Of a DNA stretch of 64,000 nucleotides, positions 40,053-51,345 are shown one piece after another. Both the position numbers and the translations under genes were made by a program. The DNA is from Sphaerolaimus hirsutus (taxonomy: Eukaryota > Nematoda > Chromadorea > Monhysterida > Sphaerolaimidae): contig OZ038451.1 of NCBI GenBank assembly GCA_964036195.1, forward strand, positions 14,016,529-14,080,528, given 5' to 3'. The notes beneath the pieces are model-generated. The model was not told the origin of the DNA. It was given only the letters and a program-made list of their open reading frames with translations, and did not search any database. Position 1 is the first letter of the stretch, and every line of letters begins with the position of its first letter.

Positions 40053-43000
40053 TCACCGCCGCAACGGGGGTCCACGGGCACCCCCGGCACCGAGGACCCT
40101 TTCCAATCTCTCAGCTGTCTGGATCACTGTGCATCCCTCGCTGGGCGACGTGGCCGCCGAGCTGGACCCTTCAAACTTGCTGCAAGCGTCGAAAATGAAC
40201 GAGTGATCTTGGACACGTGCCAAGTCTATGTTGCGTCGCAGCCGCTGCGGTTGGTTGTGCTGCGATTTGCTGCGGCGCGGCGCCGCAGCTGCGGCCGCCA
40301 TTTTTGCGTTTTCATCGTTTGAAGGGTGCGATGCGCGCGCGGCGCGACCGCTCGGCTTGGGCGTCTGTGATATGCGGTTTTGGTGACCAGCGCGGCTTGT
40401 CAAGTTACAAACCTAGGGTTTAGAGTGAAGAAAAGTGCTTCATTGCATTTCAGGCGTTTTTCATTCTTGACGTCACTTGACAAGGTACGTAATTGGATGC
40501 CAGTTCTGCAGACTGTGAGTCACAATCACCGCGATTAATGGCGGCCCACACACTAGTTGACACACATGTGTCAACTAGTGGGTAGGCCGCCATTATTAAA
40601 TCTCCGTAAAACATTTGAGACTGTACCAGTGGAGGTGGTGGTCTACTGCCGCCGGCACTGTTCAACTGCACTTCCGACCTCGCCGCGCTGGCGAACTTGT
40701 AAAACGCCTTGTCCAAGTTTCGTTCAATGTCTTCAGTATTTCTCGTCGCTGGATGAATATTCTTGTTGTGCATCGTGTGCGATGAGGTGCCCACGTCGAA
40801 ATCGTCGGAAGTGGAGTTTTGACTGCTTGGCGCCGTTGATAGACTCTGACTTTGGGCGGTCAGCATGCTCGCGCTTAGGTAGTCTGAAGGTTGTGTCGGT
40901 TCAGTTGTTGCTGCTAATGAATTTGTTATAAGTTTTTCATTAAAATTTTCACATTTATTATTGTATATTATTGAGGTCGGTGTCAAATCACTCTGCACTT
41001 TAACAAGCCGCCCTCCCCGAAAGGCGACGTTCCCGTCTAAAGTCATCTTGTAAGCTCTCCCAGCAGAGACAAAAGTAAGCGAGATTTAAATTTAAAAAAT
41101 AAAATAGGTACCTAGTTAAAATAAAATATTTTGTCAAAATGTCACAGTAAACAGTGACAATAAAAAACAAAGTTAGAAAAAATAAAAAGAAGTGCAAATG
41201 TATCAAAATTCATTGTGACAAATTAAGCCAATTCACAACTTGTAAAAAAACCCAAGACCACACTATTTCTCACTCACCAACACTATTCGCTCGGTCACAT
41301 TGTGGTGAAGAGGCCAGTGGCAAATCATTGGGGTCAAAATGAGGCCTATCAGTGTATGGTACACTTTTGGCACTGTTTAAACTAGCTGTATTTCGACCAT
41401 TTTGGAAGTGAGTTGAAACTCTGGATGTGAATGCGCTGAAAATGGAGGTGTCCACCGAGCTTGGGTCGGCCTGTGGAGGTTTTATGGTGCTTGTTGTTGT
41501 TGTGACTCTGCTTAAGCAACACTGGCACTGCATCGTTCACCTCGAAAATTTGGGAAACTCATAAATCTGTTTTGCACACATTTGAGTTTACCACAATGAG
41601 GAATCAGTCAACTTCTGTTGACGGCGTTCAAAAATAATTCATTGTGGTTCAAATAATAATTCAAATCAGTTCAAAACAGATTTATGAGTCGCCCTACTTT
41701 CAATGGTGTAATAGTTTGGATACCTAGTTTGTAACAACGAAAAAAATAACCCGACACGCTTACGCGGGCAACCCACGGTTCACTTTGCGAAGTTTCCCAA
41801 TTTAATTCCGTTTCGGTTTGCATGTAGACAAATAGAAACACATGCAATACCAAATGCATTTGGTTGGGATTCCATGAAAAAAACTAGTCCGGATAACTAA
41901 TTTTGACATGACAAAAATTTACCTGATAAGCTAATGCTTGCATCATCAAAGTATCGGGCACTATCCTCATTGGTCTAATTTCAGTCATGAGCACACTGGC
42001 GGGAATCTCGTGGAATCCAATGTGATGAATAAAACGGGCCAAAATTTTGCTGGCCGGACCTTGTAGGCGCTTTGTGTGGATCTGAAAAAAAGTGAGAAAA
42101 AAATTTGAGCGACGTCTTGCTAAAGCCGGAATTAGAGCTCAGCGTCGATTCGACGTGAAATGACGACGTGAAATGACGTCGTGAAATTAATTACACGGGT
42201 GTGGATCATGCTACGGGTCTACAATTTTCTAAGGATAATATCTGAATAAATACCTTCATTGCAAGCAGCAGTCTGACGTGAAATGTCAAGTTGTTCCCTG
42301 ACACTGTGACGTGAAATGATGATGATGTGAAATGATAAAAATTGAATTTTTCAATTCGCTCTAGTTGTGGCTGATAACACTCAGTATTGGACACGATTAA
42401 GGTAAAACTTTTTTTTGAAAAACACTTGAAACCTGATTTACTCTAATAAAGTATGCGCCAGAGTTGTTAAAATACCGGTATTTTTGGAAAGCGTAAGCGT
42501 AAGCGTAAATACACTTTCCAAATTTTGAGTATGGATACTAAAAGCGTAAGGTATTTTTAAAATACCTAGGAAAGCGTAAAAAAAAGCGTAAGCATAAAAT
42601 TTTTCTAGAAAGTGCTCCTGCTGTTGAGCATGGGGAAACACCCTAGCTTTCACTTTTAGACGACTTTATATATCATTTCCATTCATTTTTTCACATCATT
42701 TCATCAACACGATCACCATATAACAACACAACTTCATCTAACTGGGACCCACCGTATTACCTTGAATTATCCAGCCCCCTTGAATTAACCCAATCCCCCC
42801 GCCCCCTCAAAATTGGCTCGGGAAATAATAAACCCCCTCGAATAAGCCCCCCTCGAATTAACCCCCCTAAAATTTCGCTGGCGAAATAATAAACCCCCAC
42901 AGGGGTATTTCGAGGTAATACGGTAAGTGCTGTTGACGGAATCCATCGTCGCCCCAAAAATTCCTAGTCTGACGCCACGATATTGCAGGCGACAGAATTT

Positions 43001-46000
43001 TAGCACAATTTGTACATGTACCACCATCTTCAGTGTGTTTATGCACACACGCAGTAATTTTATTTTGGTACGCATTGTCGTTCATATTGTTTTTTTGTAG
43101 TTTCACGCTTTTTGAAAACCGTAAAACTGGGCCGCGTGAAAAGTTTTTTTACGCTTTTAGTACCCGGGTAATTCGGCCAGGAAAGCGTAATAAAGCGTAC
43201 AGGTATTTTATGAAAGCGTAAGCGTAAGCGTAAGTATAAATACCCATTTACCCGGGTATTTCGGGTAAGCGTAAATACGCTTTCGCAACTCTGGTATGCG
43301 CAGAATCCAACCATAATTTTATGAATAAAATCTTATATAAAACCAATTATTCCATAGTAAAAACGAAATATCATGATGAAAATGACTTTATAATTTTGGT
43401 TCATTATTCAGATGGGTTATGGTAGGTTTCCATACTAGATGTGATGTCATCCGACTATAGGTAGTTAAAAAACGCACCGCATGTTGAGCCCATCTCATAA
43501 CCGTCCTGTATTTAGTCAACTCTGCAGCATTCAAATGCGGCCTGGACAACACTAACTCAAGCACATTGGGCGAAAGTAGAGCGAATTCGTCGCGGTCCAG
43601 AACCGAATCTCCGTGTGAATCGATGAAGCTTAGCAGCTGCGATTGTACGGGGTGTGTGTTGATATTGAATTTGATGTGCATTTTGACCACTTTCTTGGAA
43701 TGAGACAATAGAAAAATTAAACATTGTTTCATTAGTTTGCCCATAGTTACATAAAATACCGTATTTATTCAAATAAGTCCCCGCTCTTGAACCATTCCCC
43801 CTGTTAGACGAGTGAGAAAAACCGACCCCCTTCAATACACCCCCCCCCCTCCCCTTAAGGCCACAGGATCAATTTTTATGTCCAAATTGAACAAAAATGG
43901 CGTGTTAGTGTGTTTATAAAGCATTTTTGTTGAATGATATGATCGAAACATGCTTGAAAATTTAAACGAAGAAATAATTCCCCCCTTGAATAATCCCCCC
44001 CCCCCCTCAGAAAGTGTGACGAAAAAAGTATTCCCCAGGGGATGGGAAACTGATCGCTTCACCAAAACAACTTACCCTCTGCATGAAGCTCTTTGTCGCT
44101 TTATAGTGGACATATCGTTCGCCAGTGGCCAGAAGCAGGCAAGCTGTTTCTGTGCAAATCATTTCGTAAGCGCATTCCTGTGCAGATTTTCTCAAATCGT
44201 CCATAGCAAAATGATCTGCCGCATTCATCAGACCTGTGAAGTGGTGTTATTATTTCTGAGATTACGGTAGTGATGCTTAGGTCGATTTCCACTTACCAAT
44301 TATAGTTTCTGGCTGGAAAGTGGTCAAACCAGTGTGCGCAAATTCTAGCAATTGCTGGAACACTGGCGGTTCGAATTCCTCGATTGTGACTATCGATTTG
44401 TTTGTGCACAGCGCTTCAAGGGCCTGTTGAATTTAAAAATTGATTAAAAATGAAAATAAATTACCATATTTCCACGGAATACACCCAGGGGGATAATCCG
44501 AGGAGGTAATAAATATAATTATAATTTCGCCAACAAATTTTGAGGGGGATAATCAAAGGGGGGCTTATTCGAGGGGTAATAAAAAGATTCAAGGGGGTTA
44601 ATTTGAGGAAATACGGTAATCTCCGTAAAAATGATGACTGAAATTGAAAAACGCAAACCTACCTCAGGTGAAATGATGCTAGCTGCCGACTTTTTATCCT
44701 GCCCGCCACTTCTCTGCGCCTGTCCATTGGCCGTCAAAATTCTCTGCAGCTTGGCAAAATTCGGCATGGCCGTTTTCGATTTCGCCTCGATTTCCGATGA
44801 TCTAGACGAACTGAATCCATTGCTGCCGGGCGATTGCAAGCCGCCCGGTTGAAAATCCCAATCGAAATTTGAATAGCTATCATTTTGGGCGCTTTTGACG
44901 TTCTGATAAATGGCCTGGAGGCAATCCCAGACGCTGTAAAATGCCGTGTAAAATGTCAAATGTCATGCAAAGTGTCAAAACTCACATAAAATGCCCTGCA
45001 AAATAGCGACTCGGTCGTCATTTTGCAGGGCAGTTTGCGTGACTTTTGACACTTTGCATGACATTTTACATTTTACAGGGCACTTTACAGGGTCTGGGAC
45101 TGACACCTGGGTTATGCCGGCGTTGGCTAAATTCTGGTAGTGATTCGTGTGAGACGCGCGCGCGGCTGCGGACCGAGGGCCGCACAGCAGCTTGTAGAAC
45201 ACTCTGTTGAATAGTGATAATGATTATGAACTGGATCGGTTCATAATGTCATGAATAGTGGCGTAAGCGCTCTTGGCGCTTGGCGCCATGCCCATGAAAA
45301 GCGTCATAGCGCTATTTTTTGTGGCGCTACAAAATTCCTGGCGCTGGCGCTACTGGCGCTGGGCGTCGAAAAACCGCCATGACGCTTGGGCTTTGGCGCC
45401 AACGTCCTGGCGCTTTTACATCACTAGTCATGACTCACATGCTTCACACACAAACGCTCAAAACAGACCTGCTTCTAACAGCCAAAATGGCCCTAACACC
45501 CAGCACTGGCACCTTGTCCTTGCCCACGATGAACACCACGTCGCACAGGTGCGGCACGGCCGCCAACCTGCGCAGGTCGGTCACCAGCGACGGCAGGTTG
45601 TGGAAACCCTGCAAGATTGGTGGATATACATATAAATGGTTACCTGAATAGGCATTCAGCTCACTATGAATTGTTCATAAAAACTATGAAGTGTTTGCAT
45701 TCATGTTTATTGGAGCGATTGTATTTATTTAGTGAAAAAATGGAGTTAGATTCCAATTCAAATATTTAGTCTGTTTCATATCCCCTTTAATTTGCGTGCA
45801 GCTCAAAGTTCTATCTATTTGTTAGACCTTTGGCATGTCATCAAATGGAAATTTATTCAACGAGATATTTATTTACATCGTTCGAAATAGTCGTATTGAT
45901 CCGAACTTCATACTCCACAACAATCTACCGTATTTCCTCGAATTACCCCCGGAGGGTTTAGTTTTTCAGTGAAAATTTTGAGCGGGGGTTAAACGAGGAG

Positions 46001-46741
46001 GGTATTTCGAGGAAACACAAAAAAACACCCAGCTTGTTACCACCACTAAACTCTCAAATCCGAAACACTCACCTCCAAACACAGAGAATCATCGTCCCGC
46101 CCCTTGTCACACTTCGACCCGCCAGCCGCACTTTCACTGGCGCAACTAGAGGCATTCGAACCGTCGTTCGACACGGTCGCATAATGACTGTGGCTCGAAT
46201 TTCTACCCAAACTGTTGACGATTATGTCGCTGGCGATATTGCCCGCTTGCACGTGAGTTGACTGGGGGCAATCCCAGACCCTGTAAATGACCATGTAAAA
46301 TGTAAAATGTCATGTAAAAGTGTCAAAAGTCATGGGAAATGCCCTGCAAAATGGCAAACGTACGTTTGCCATTTTGTAGGGCATTTTACATGACTTTTGA
46401 CAGTTTGCATGACATTTTACATTTTACAGGGCCTTTTACAAGGGCTGGGATTGGCACCTGGTTTCCGGTACGATTTATGGTGGAATATTCGGCTGGCATG
46501 GCGAGTTTTAGACTGGAAAATGAAGTGGGGAAAATTGGTGGGATGGAAGGTGTTATTGAAAGCATCCGTTGAAGATTTATTTGGTGAAGGCTATAAGAAT
46601 TCTAACGTCATTATTGCTGTGGAAATAGTTTTCGCACCGGAGGCCACCCAATTTGTCGCGCGTGCGTGGATTTGCCGGATTTGCACAATTCGCGCGATTG
46701 CAAAAAGTGTCAAGCAACGAGCGCCGCAAGGTGGATGACAT
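40053..46741 (-). CDS. gprs: BTB-BACK 'serine-enriched protein' (Drosophila gprs type), 13 exons, 790 aa
   Basis: This is a BTB/POZ-BACK protein of the arthropod serine-enriched group. BTB-BACK proteins often act as CUL3 adaptors, but no function is proved for this group. Exons 5' to 3': 46741-46638, 46512-46458, 46261-46073, 45608-45469, 45203-45107, 44914-44663, 44423-44297, 44233-44076, 43636-43478, 42081-41923, 41470-41278, 41054-40627, 40364-40053 (TGA). All phases agree. BTB residues about 117-195 (LVTDLRRLAAVPHLCDVVFI, VRAILAVRSRVFYKLL) and 290-322 (VTIEEFEPPVFQQLLEF) are split by a Ser/Gln-rich insert. Then LMNAADHFAMDDLR, the BACK region to residue 480 (FHEIPASVLMTEIRP, ALAYQ, ADPSSVD), and a long Ser/Thr-rich tail. 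An ATG at 46762 is an alternative start. Two of its introns (46457-46262 and 45106-44915) are introners. Confidence 0.85.
40545..40600. repeat. Short palindrome GTTGACACATGTGTCAAC
   Basis: GGCGGCC, CACTAGTTGACACA and their reverse complements make a hairpin of about 50 bp at 40539-40592, in the last intron of the BTB gene. It is a miniature of the GCTAGTTGAC family. Confidence 0.55.
42126..42402. mobile_element. Rearranged relative of the 545-bp palindrome
   Basis: It starts GGAATTAGAGCTCAGCGTCG like the arm at 34922, then jumps to the AACAACTTGACATTTCACG-type centre and ends in the GTATTGGACACGATTAAGG segment. One arm is thus incomplete. It lies in the BTB gene intron 42082-43477. Confidence 0.7.
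42450..43310. repeat. GCGTAAGCGTAA-rich repeats and a CCGTATTACC element
   Basis: Runs of AAGCGTAAGCGTAAGCGTA occur at 42487-42620 and 43120-43290, with the sense reversed in places. Between them a CCGTATTnC-family element spans 42752-42924 (CCGTATTACCTTGAATTATC to GGTATTTCGAGGTAATACGG). All is intronic in the BTB gene. Confidence 0.6.
43757..44035. mobile_element. CCGTATTnC-family fragment
   Basis: It begins TACCGTATTTATTCAAATAAG and contains CCCCCTTGAATAATCCCCCC. The right terminal repeat is not seen. It lies in the BTB gene intron 43637-44075. Confidence 0.45.
44462..44620. mobile_element. CCGTATTnC-family element, short
   Basis: It begins TACCATATTTCCACGGAATAC and ends TTTGAGGAAATACGGTAA, with GGGGGGCTTATTCGAGGGG inside. 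It lies in the BTB gene intron 44424-44662. Confidence 0.55.
44915..45106 (-). mobile_element. Introner copy 2: transposon forming a whole intron of the BTB gene
   Basis: Read on the minus strand, the 192-nt intron starts GTGTCAGTCCCAGACCCTG and ends GCGTCTGGGATTGCCTCCAG. The upstream exon ends ACC CAG and the downstream exon starts GCC. Phase 0. It is a hairpin over its length like copy 1, with a different loop (GACCGAGTC). It separates BTB exons 5 and 6. Confidence 0.85.
45256..45426. mobile_element. TAGTG...CACTA element with GGCGC-rich core
   Basis: It begins TAGTGGCGTAAGCGC and ends CTTTTACATCACTA. The core repeats GGCGCTGGCGC-like words. It lies in the BTB gene intron 45204-45468. Confidence 0.55.
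45928..46018. mobile_element. Short CCGTATTTC element
   Basis: It starts TACCGTATTTCCTCGAATTAC and ends GGTATTTCGAGGAAACAC. About 90 bp, one of the smallest copies. It lies in the BTB gene intron 45609-46072. Confidence 0.6.
46262..46457 (-). mobile_element. Introner copy 3: transposon forming a whole intron of the BTB gene
   Basis: Read on the minus strand, the 196-nt intron starts GTGCCAATCCCAGCCCTTG and ends GTCTGGGATTGCCCCCAG. The upstream exon ends AAC CAG and the downstream exon starts TCA. Phase 0. Its loop AACGTACGTT is the same as in copy 1. It separates BTB exons 2 and 3. Confidence 0.85.
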
Positions 46742-46762
46742 GAGAAAGCACACTTTGCACAC

Positions 46763-48830
46763 TTCACGGCCAAACCAAGTGTCACGTGTTGGCCGTTTTT
46801 CATTTACGTATGTGGAATTGCGATGGTCGCCAGAATGCTCAGTAGCGATGACAAAAAAAACGTATAAAAATGTTTTCGGATTTTTTTTGAGTTTTCGATT
46901 TTGTTTTGTTTTTACACCCTCTAAAAAACGCAGTCTCCAAGAAATTTGAAATAACGTTTAAATTATTCGAGTGATGCAAACTCAAATGTAAGGATAACTC
47001 ATAATGAAAACTGCAATCCATTTGTGGCTCAATGAAACATAAATCATGAAAGATAAGACTGCTGACTGTAGAAAATATAATAATAAAATTTAAATTGACT
47101 TCACACGTTCCACTAAATTTAAACGCTTTCAGGGAAATTGAAACGTGAAAAACTTATTTCTGAAACGACTTTTTCTACAGATTTTTGACATCGTTGATGC
47201 TCAGGGCTAAGCAACATGCAAATAAAATGAATCAATCCAACTAATTGAATGAAAAATGTAAAGTTTAGTGTGACAGCGAAAAATTTATGAGATTTATCGT
47301 TTTGAAGGAACAATGTATCGCAATAAAAAATAATGTTCGGCAAGCAGGGAAGGAAACAGAAATTTTAACACTACGCAGTACACACGCGCCCCACTTTTGC
47401 CTTTGTTTTTTTCAATATTAGACCTAATTAATATGAAAATAAAAACGGTACCAATGAACTTTCATCCATTTTTTATCGGATCGGGAGGGGGCCATCGAAA
47501 TATTTTTCAATCATGCGATTGAGTTCAAAAACATATGAGCCATTAAGACTGTTATTTTTATGATAACATGCGACAGAATGTATCTACGCTACGCACATAG
47601 GTAATATAGTTTTCAACAGAAATGTCGAGAAATGATAAATCAGCTTTGAACGCTGAAATGATGAAAATGAGTCATTTTTAATCGTCGTCAACTGTGGTTG
47701 ACGGACACATCATTACGGCAAACTCAAATGCGTTCAAAGCAGATTCAAGGGTTTTCAGAATTTCGGTTGTAAACTATTTAGTATGTGCAGGGTCAATTTG
47801 AACGAAAAGTACTAAATCTAGACCAGGTAACTGCATTTCTTCAAAATTAAAACTTAAGCTTAAACAAAAACAACAACTTTAAAATTAAGAGCCACTTCTG
47901 CACCATGTCAAATCACAGTTTGCATGAATTGAACAAATTTGTAAGACATTTTCCATGACATTTAAAAAATTTGCACATCATTTTGCATGACATTTGACAC
48001 TTTACATGTTGTGCATGCTGACTATAAAATCAGAAACTTCCGAAAGTCCAAAATTTGTTCTTGGATGCATTAAACAGTGTAGTTTGCAAGGTGCGGGAAC
48101 AACCACAATTTTCCTGTCACAAATCAAAGTGATTTCCCAGATAAATCATGACAACTCGTTTCAAATGAAAGAATGCGATTTGCGCGTCGAGTGGAAATAT
48201 CCGCGGCGGTCGAAATAATAAAAATCCTTCCGTCAATGGAAGCAGTCAAGCAGAAAGCTCGAGGAAGGCTTTTCACATAGTAAATTACACTTTAAAGTGA
48301 TATGAAAATAACATTTGATATAGAGTTATCAAATATTTAAAGCACTTCTTGTTTCATTTACATGTTGTGGAGATTCTATAAATCACGAGGGAAGGTTTAT
48401 AAATATGCTCCGAAAAAAGCCAAATATTGACGAAAATCCGTTATGACAGGCAGGCTTCACAGACTTATTTTACAACAAAGATACATAGACGATATCCCAT
48501 TTACACCCATCCACCTGTATCGCCATTGTCAAAAACACAATTCGCTGCGGATTATCAACAGCTCAAAATTCAAAAGCAATAAAATACAAAAGTCTCGCTG
48601 CACGTCGCCATTTGATCTGGTGTGAAAAATTAACAAGTGCACAAACAAGTTATCAAAAAGGACAATAAAAAGGGCACTTGATATGAATGGAGCAACCAGC
48701 GAACCATGACACGAAATTAACTTTCACTCTGTCACACTTTACGAGCACAAAATGCAATTGAAAATGACATACCTATGCGCAAATCAAAAGGGGTGCCCGA
48801 AAATGTGAAATACGATGAGAATTGTTTATT
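46763..48830. other. Upstream region of the BTB gene, mostly featureless
   Basis: AT-rich and presumably containing the promoter of the minus-strand BTB gene near 46.8 kb. At 47640-47800 there is a GTTGAC/AACTGTGGTTGACGG element related to 26440-26605 and 37735-37960. At 47900-48010 TTTGCATGACATTTGACAC words resemble introner sequence without its ends. I recognise no gene here. Confidence 0.35.
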
Positions 48831-48833
48831 ACT

Positions 48834-49098
48834 AGCAGGATTCTCTCCGACCTTCGGTCGGGTTTTGTGGTTCCCTACAATTAATACCATTGGAGAAAAT
48901 ATGATACTTTAGTTAAGTTTGCCCACATGCTAGGCATGTGTTTTGAAATGCGGTATGTAATCTACCAACAATAACAAGACCAATACCAAAGATGCAATGT
49001 TTTGGAATGGATTTTTGTAAACTTCTGTAAAATGGTTGGGCATGAAACTCGGTAGTAAAATGTAGACAGTTTGCGATTTGGTATGATGGTGTGCAGTG
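48834..49098. repeat. Inverted copy of the tandem-repeat leader
   Basis: AGCAGGATTCTCTCCGACC and GGGTTTTGTGGTT at 48837-48876 are the reverse complement of the segment at about 49240-49275 (AACCACAAAACCC, GGTTGGAGAGAATCCTGCT). The left side of the array is therefore bounded by an inverted partial unit. Confidence 0.55.
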
Positions 49099-49100
49099 TG

Positions 49101-50690
49101 CATTCTGTGTGGTATAGGTTTTGTGATATGATAGTGTGGTTTTTGCAAGGTGTCAAACTTTGTTGTAATCTTCAATTGGTTACATTTGTGCTTTGCTGTT
49201 CTTTTTGTGTTTGTAAATCCTTGTGGTATAAATTGTAGAGAACCACAAAACCCAACTGAAGGTTGGAGAGAATCCTGCTATAGGTACCCACTACTCAGAG
49301 GCTTGCAAAAACTGACACCCCAATGGGGACCCCCCTCCAAATGGCACCCCCTGGGGAACCTCCCAAAAGTGGCACCCCCTGGGAACCGCCCAAAAATGGG
49401 ACCTCCTAGGGCCCCACAAATATGGCACCCCCTGAGGACCACCAGAAAATGGCACCCCTTAGGGACCCCCCAAAAATGGCACCCCCTTGGGACCCCATAA
49501 AAATAGCACCCCCTGGGGACCCCCCAAACATGGCACCCCCTAGGAACCCCCACAAAAATGGCACCCCCTGGGGACCCACCCAAAGTTGGCTCCCCCTGGG
49601 GACTCTCCAAAAATGGCACCCCCCTGGGAACCCTGTGCATTCTGTGTGGTATAGGTTTTGTGATATGATAGTGTGGTTTTTGCAAGGTGTCAAACTTTGT
49701 TGTAATCTTCAATTGGTTACATTTGTGCTTTGCTGTTCTTTTTGTGTTTGTAAATCCTTGTGGTATAAATTGTAGAGAACCACAAAACCCAACTGAAGGT
49801 TGGAGAGAATCCTGCTATAGGTACCCACTACTCAGAGGCTTGCAAAAACTGACACCCCAGTGGGGACCCCCCTCCAAATGGCACCCCCTGGGGAACCTCC
49901 CAAAAGTGGCACCCCCTGGGAACCGCCCAAAAATGGGACCCCCTAGGGCCCCACAAATATGGCACCCCCTGAGGACCACCAGAAAATGGCACCCCTTAGG
50001 GACCCCCCAAAAATGGCACCCCCTTGGGACCCCATAAAAATAGCACCCCCTGGGGACCCCCCAAACATGGCACCCCCTAGGAACCCCCACAAAAATGGCA
50101 CCCCCTGGGGACCCACCCAAAGTTGGCTCCCCCTGGGGACTCTCCAAAAATGGCACCCCCCTGGGGACCCTGTGCATTCTGTGTGGTATAGGTTTTGTGA
50201 TATGATAGTGTGGTTTTTGCAAGGTGTCAAACTTTGTTGTAATCTTCAATTGGTTACATTTGTGCTTTGCTGTTTTTTTTGTGTTTGTAAATCCTTGTGG
50301 TATAAATTGTAGAGAACCACAAAACCCAACTGAAGGTTGGAGAGAATCCTGCTATAGGTACCCACTACTCAGAGGCTTGCAAAAACTGACACCCCAATGG
50401 GGACCCCCCTCCAAATGGCACCCCCTGGGGAACCTCCCAAAAGTGGCACCCCCTGGGAACCGCCCAAAAATGGGACCCCCTAGGGCCCCACAAATATGGC
50501 ACCCCCTGAGGACCACCAAAAAATGGCACCCCTTAGGGACCCCCCAAAAATGGCACCCCTTAGGGACCCCCCAAAAATAGCACCCCTGGGGACCCCCCAA
50601 ACATGGCACCCCCTAGGAACCCCCACAAAAATGGCACCCCCTGGGGACCCACCCAAAGTTGGCTCCCCCTGGGGACTCTACAAAACCCAA
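49101..50690. repeat. 537-bp tandem repeat, two full copies and a partial third
   Basis: The same word (CATTCTGTGTGGTATAGG) recurs at 49101, 49638 and 50175, exactly 537 bp apart, and the copies differ at only a handful of positions. Each unit has a unique leader of about 230 bp and a body of roughly 27-30-bp GC-rich units (ATGGCACCCCCTGGGGACCC). Because 537 is a multiple of three, long open frames repeat in several frames; I do not regard them as genes. Confidence 0.9.
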
Positions 50691-51290
50691 CTGAAGGTTG
50701 GAGAGAATCCTGCTTTAGGTACCCACTTCTCAGAGGCTTGCAAAAACTGACACCCCAATGGGGACCCCCCTCCAAATGGCACCCCCTGGGGAACCCCCCA
50801 AAAGTGGCACCCCCTGGGAACCGCCCAAAAATGGGACCCCCTAGGGCCCCACAAATATGGCACCCCCTGAGGACCACCAGAAAATGGCACCCCTTAGGGA
50901 CCCCCCAAAAATGGCACCCCCTTGGGACCCCCCAAAAATAGCACCCCCTGGGGACCCCCCAAACATGGCACCCCCTAGGAACCCCCACAAAAATGGCACC
51001 CCCTGGGGACCCACCCAAAGTTGGCTCCACCTGGGGACTCTCCAAAAATGGCACCCCCCTGGGGACCCCTCTCAAAATGGCACCCCATATGGACCCCCCC
51101 CGCAAAAAAAAATTTAGCACCCCCCTGAGGACCACCAAAAAATGGCACCCCTGGGGACCACCCAAAAAATGGCATCCCATGTGGACCCCCTTTAAATGGC
51201 ACCCCCATATGTACCTCCAGAAAATGGCACCCCCTGGAGACCCCCCAAAAATGGCACCCCATGGGGACCCCCTCTAAATCCTGTAAACAC
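50680..51290. repeat. Minisatellite of GGCACCCCCTGGGGACC units
   Basis: The 27-30-bp units continue after the third 537-bp copy, starting again from the AAAACCCAACTGAAGGTTGG leader segment at 50682. The later units diverge towards 51290. Confidence 0.85.
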
Positions 51291-51345
51291 AGCCCCTAGT
51301 TTGGAAACTCCTGTAAACTCAGCCCCTAATTTGGAAAATGGTATG
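51280..51345. repeat. CCTGTAAACTCAGCCCCTA minisatellite, left flank
   Basis: Two to three units of CCTGTAAACTCAGCCCCTA with AATTTGGAAA precede the 116-bp satellite. The same unit reappears on the far side at 53910-54110. Confidence 0.7.

Noticed and set aside
41750-41830. Small candidate exon (ending GCCCGC|GTAAGC) in the BTB gene
   Set aside because: No acceptor precedes it and joining exon 10 directly to 41470 (ALAYQ to ADPSSVD) fits the family.
49150-51277. Long repeated open frames rich in Pro/Gly on both strands
   Set aside because: They are translations of a 27-30-bp minisatellite within a 537-bp tandem unit, open in several frames on both strands, without coding signature.
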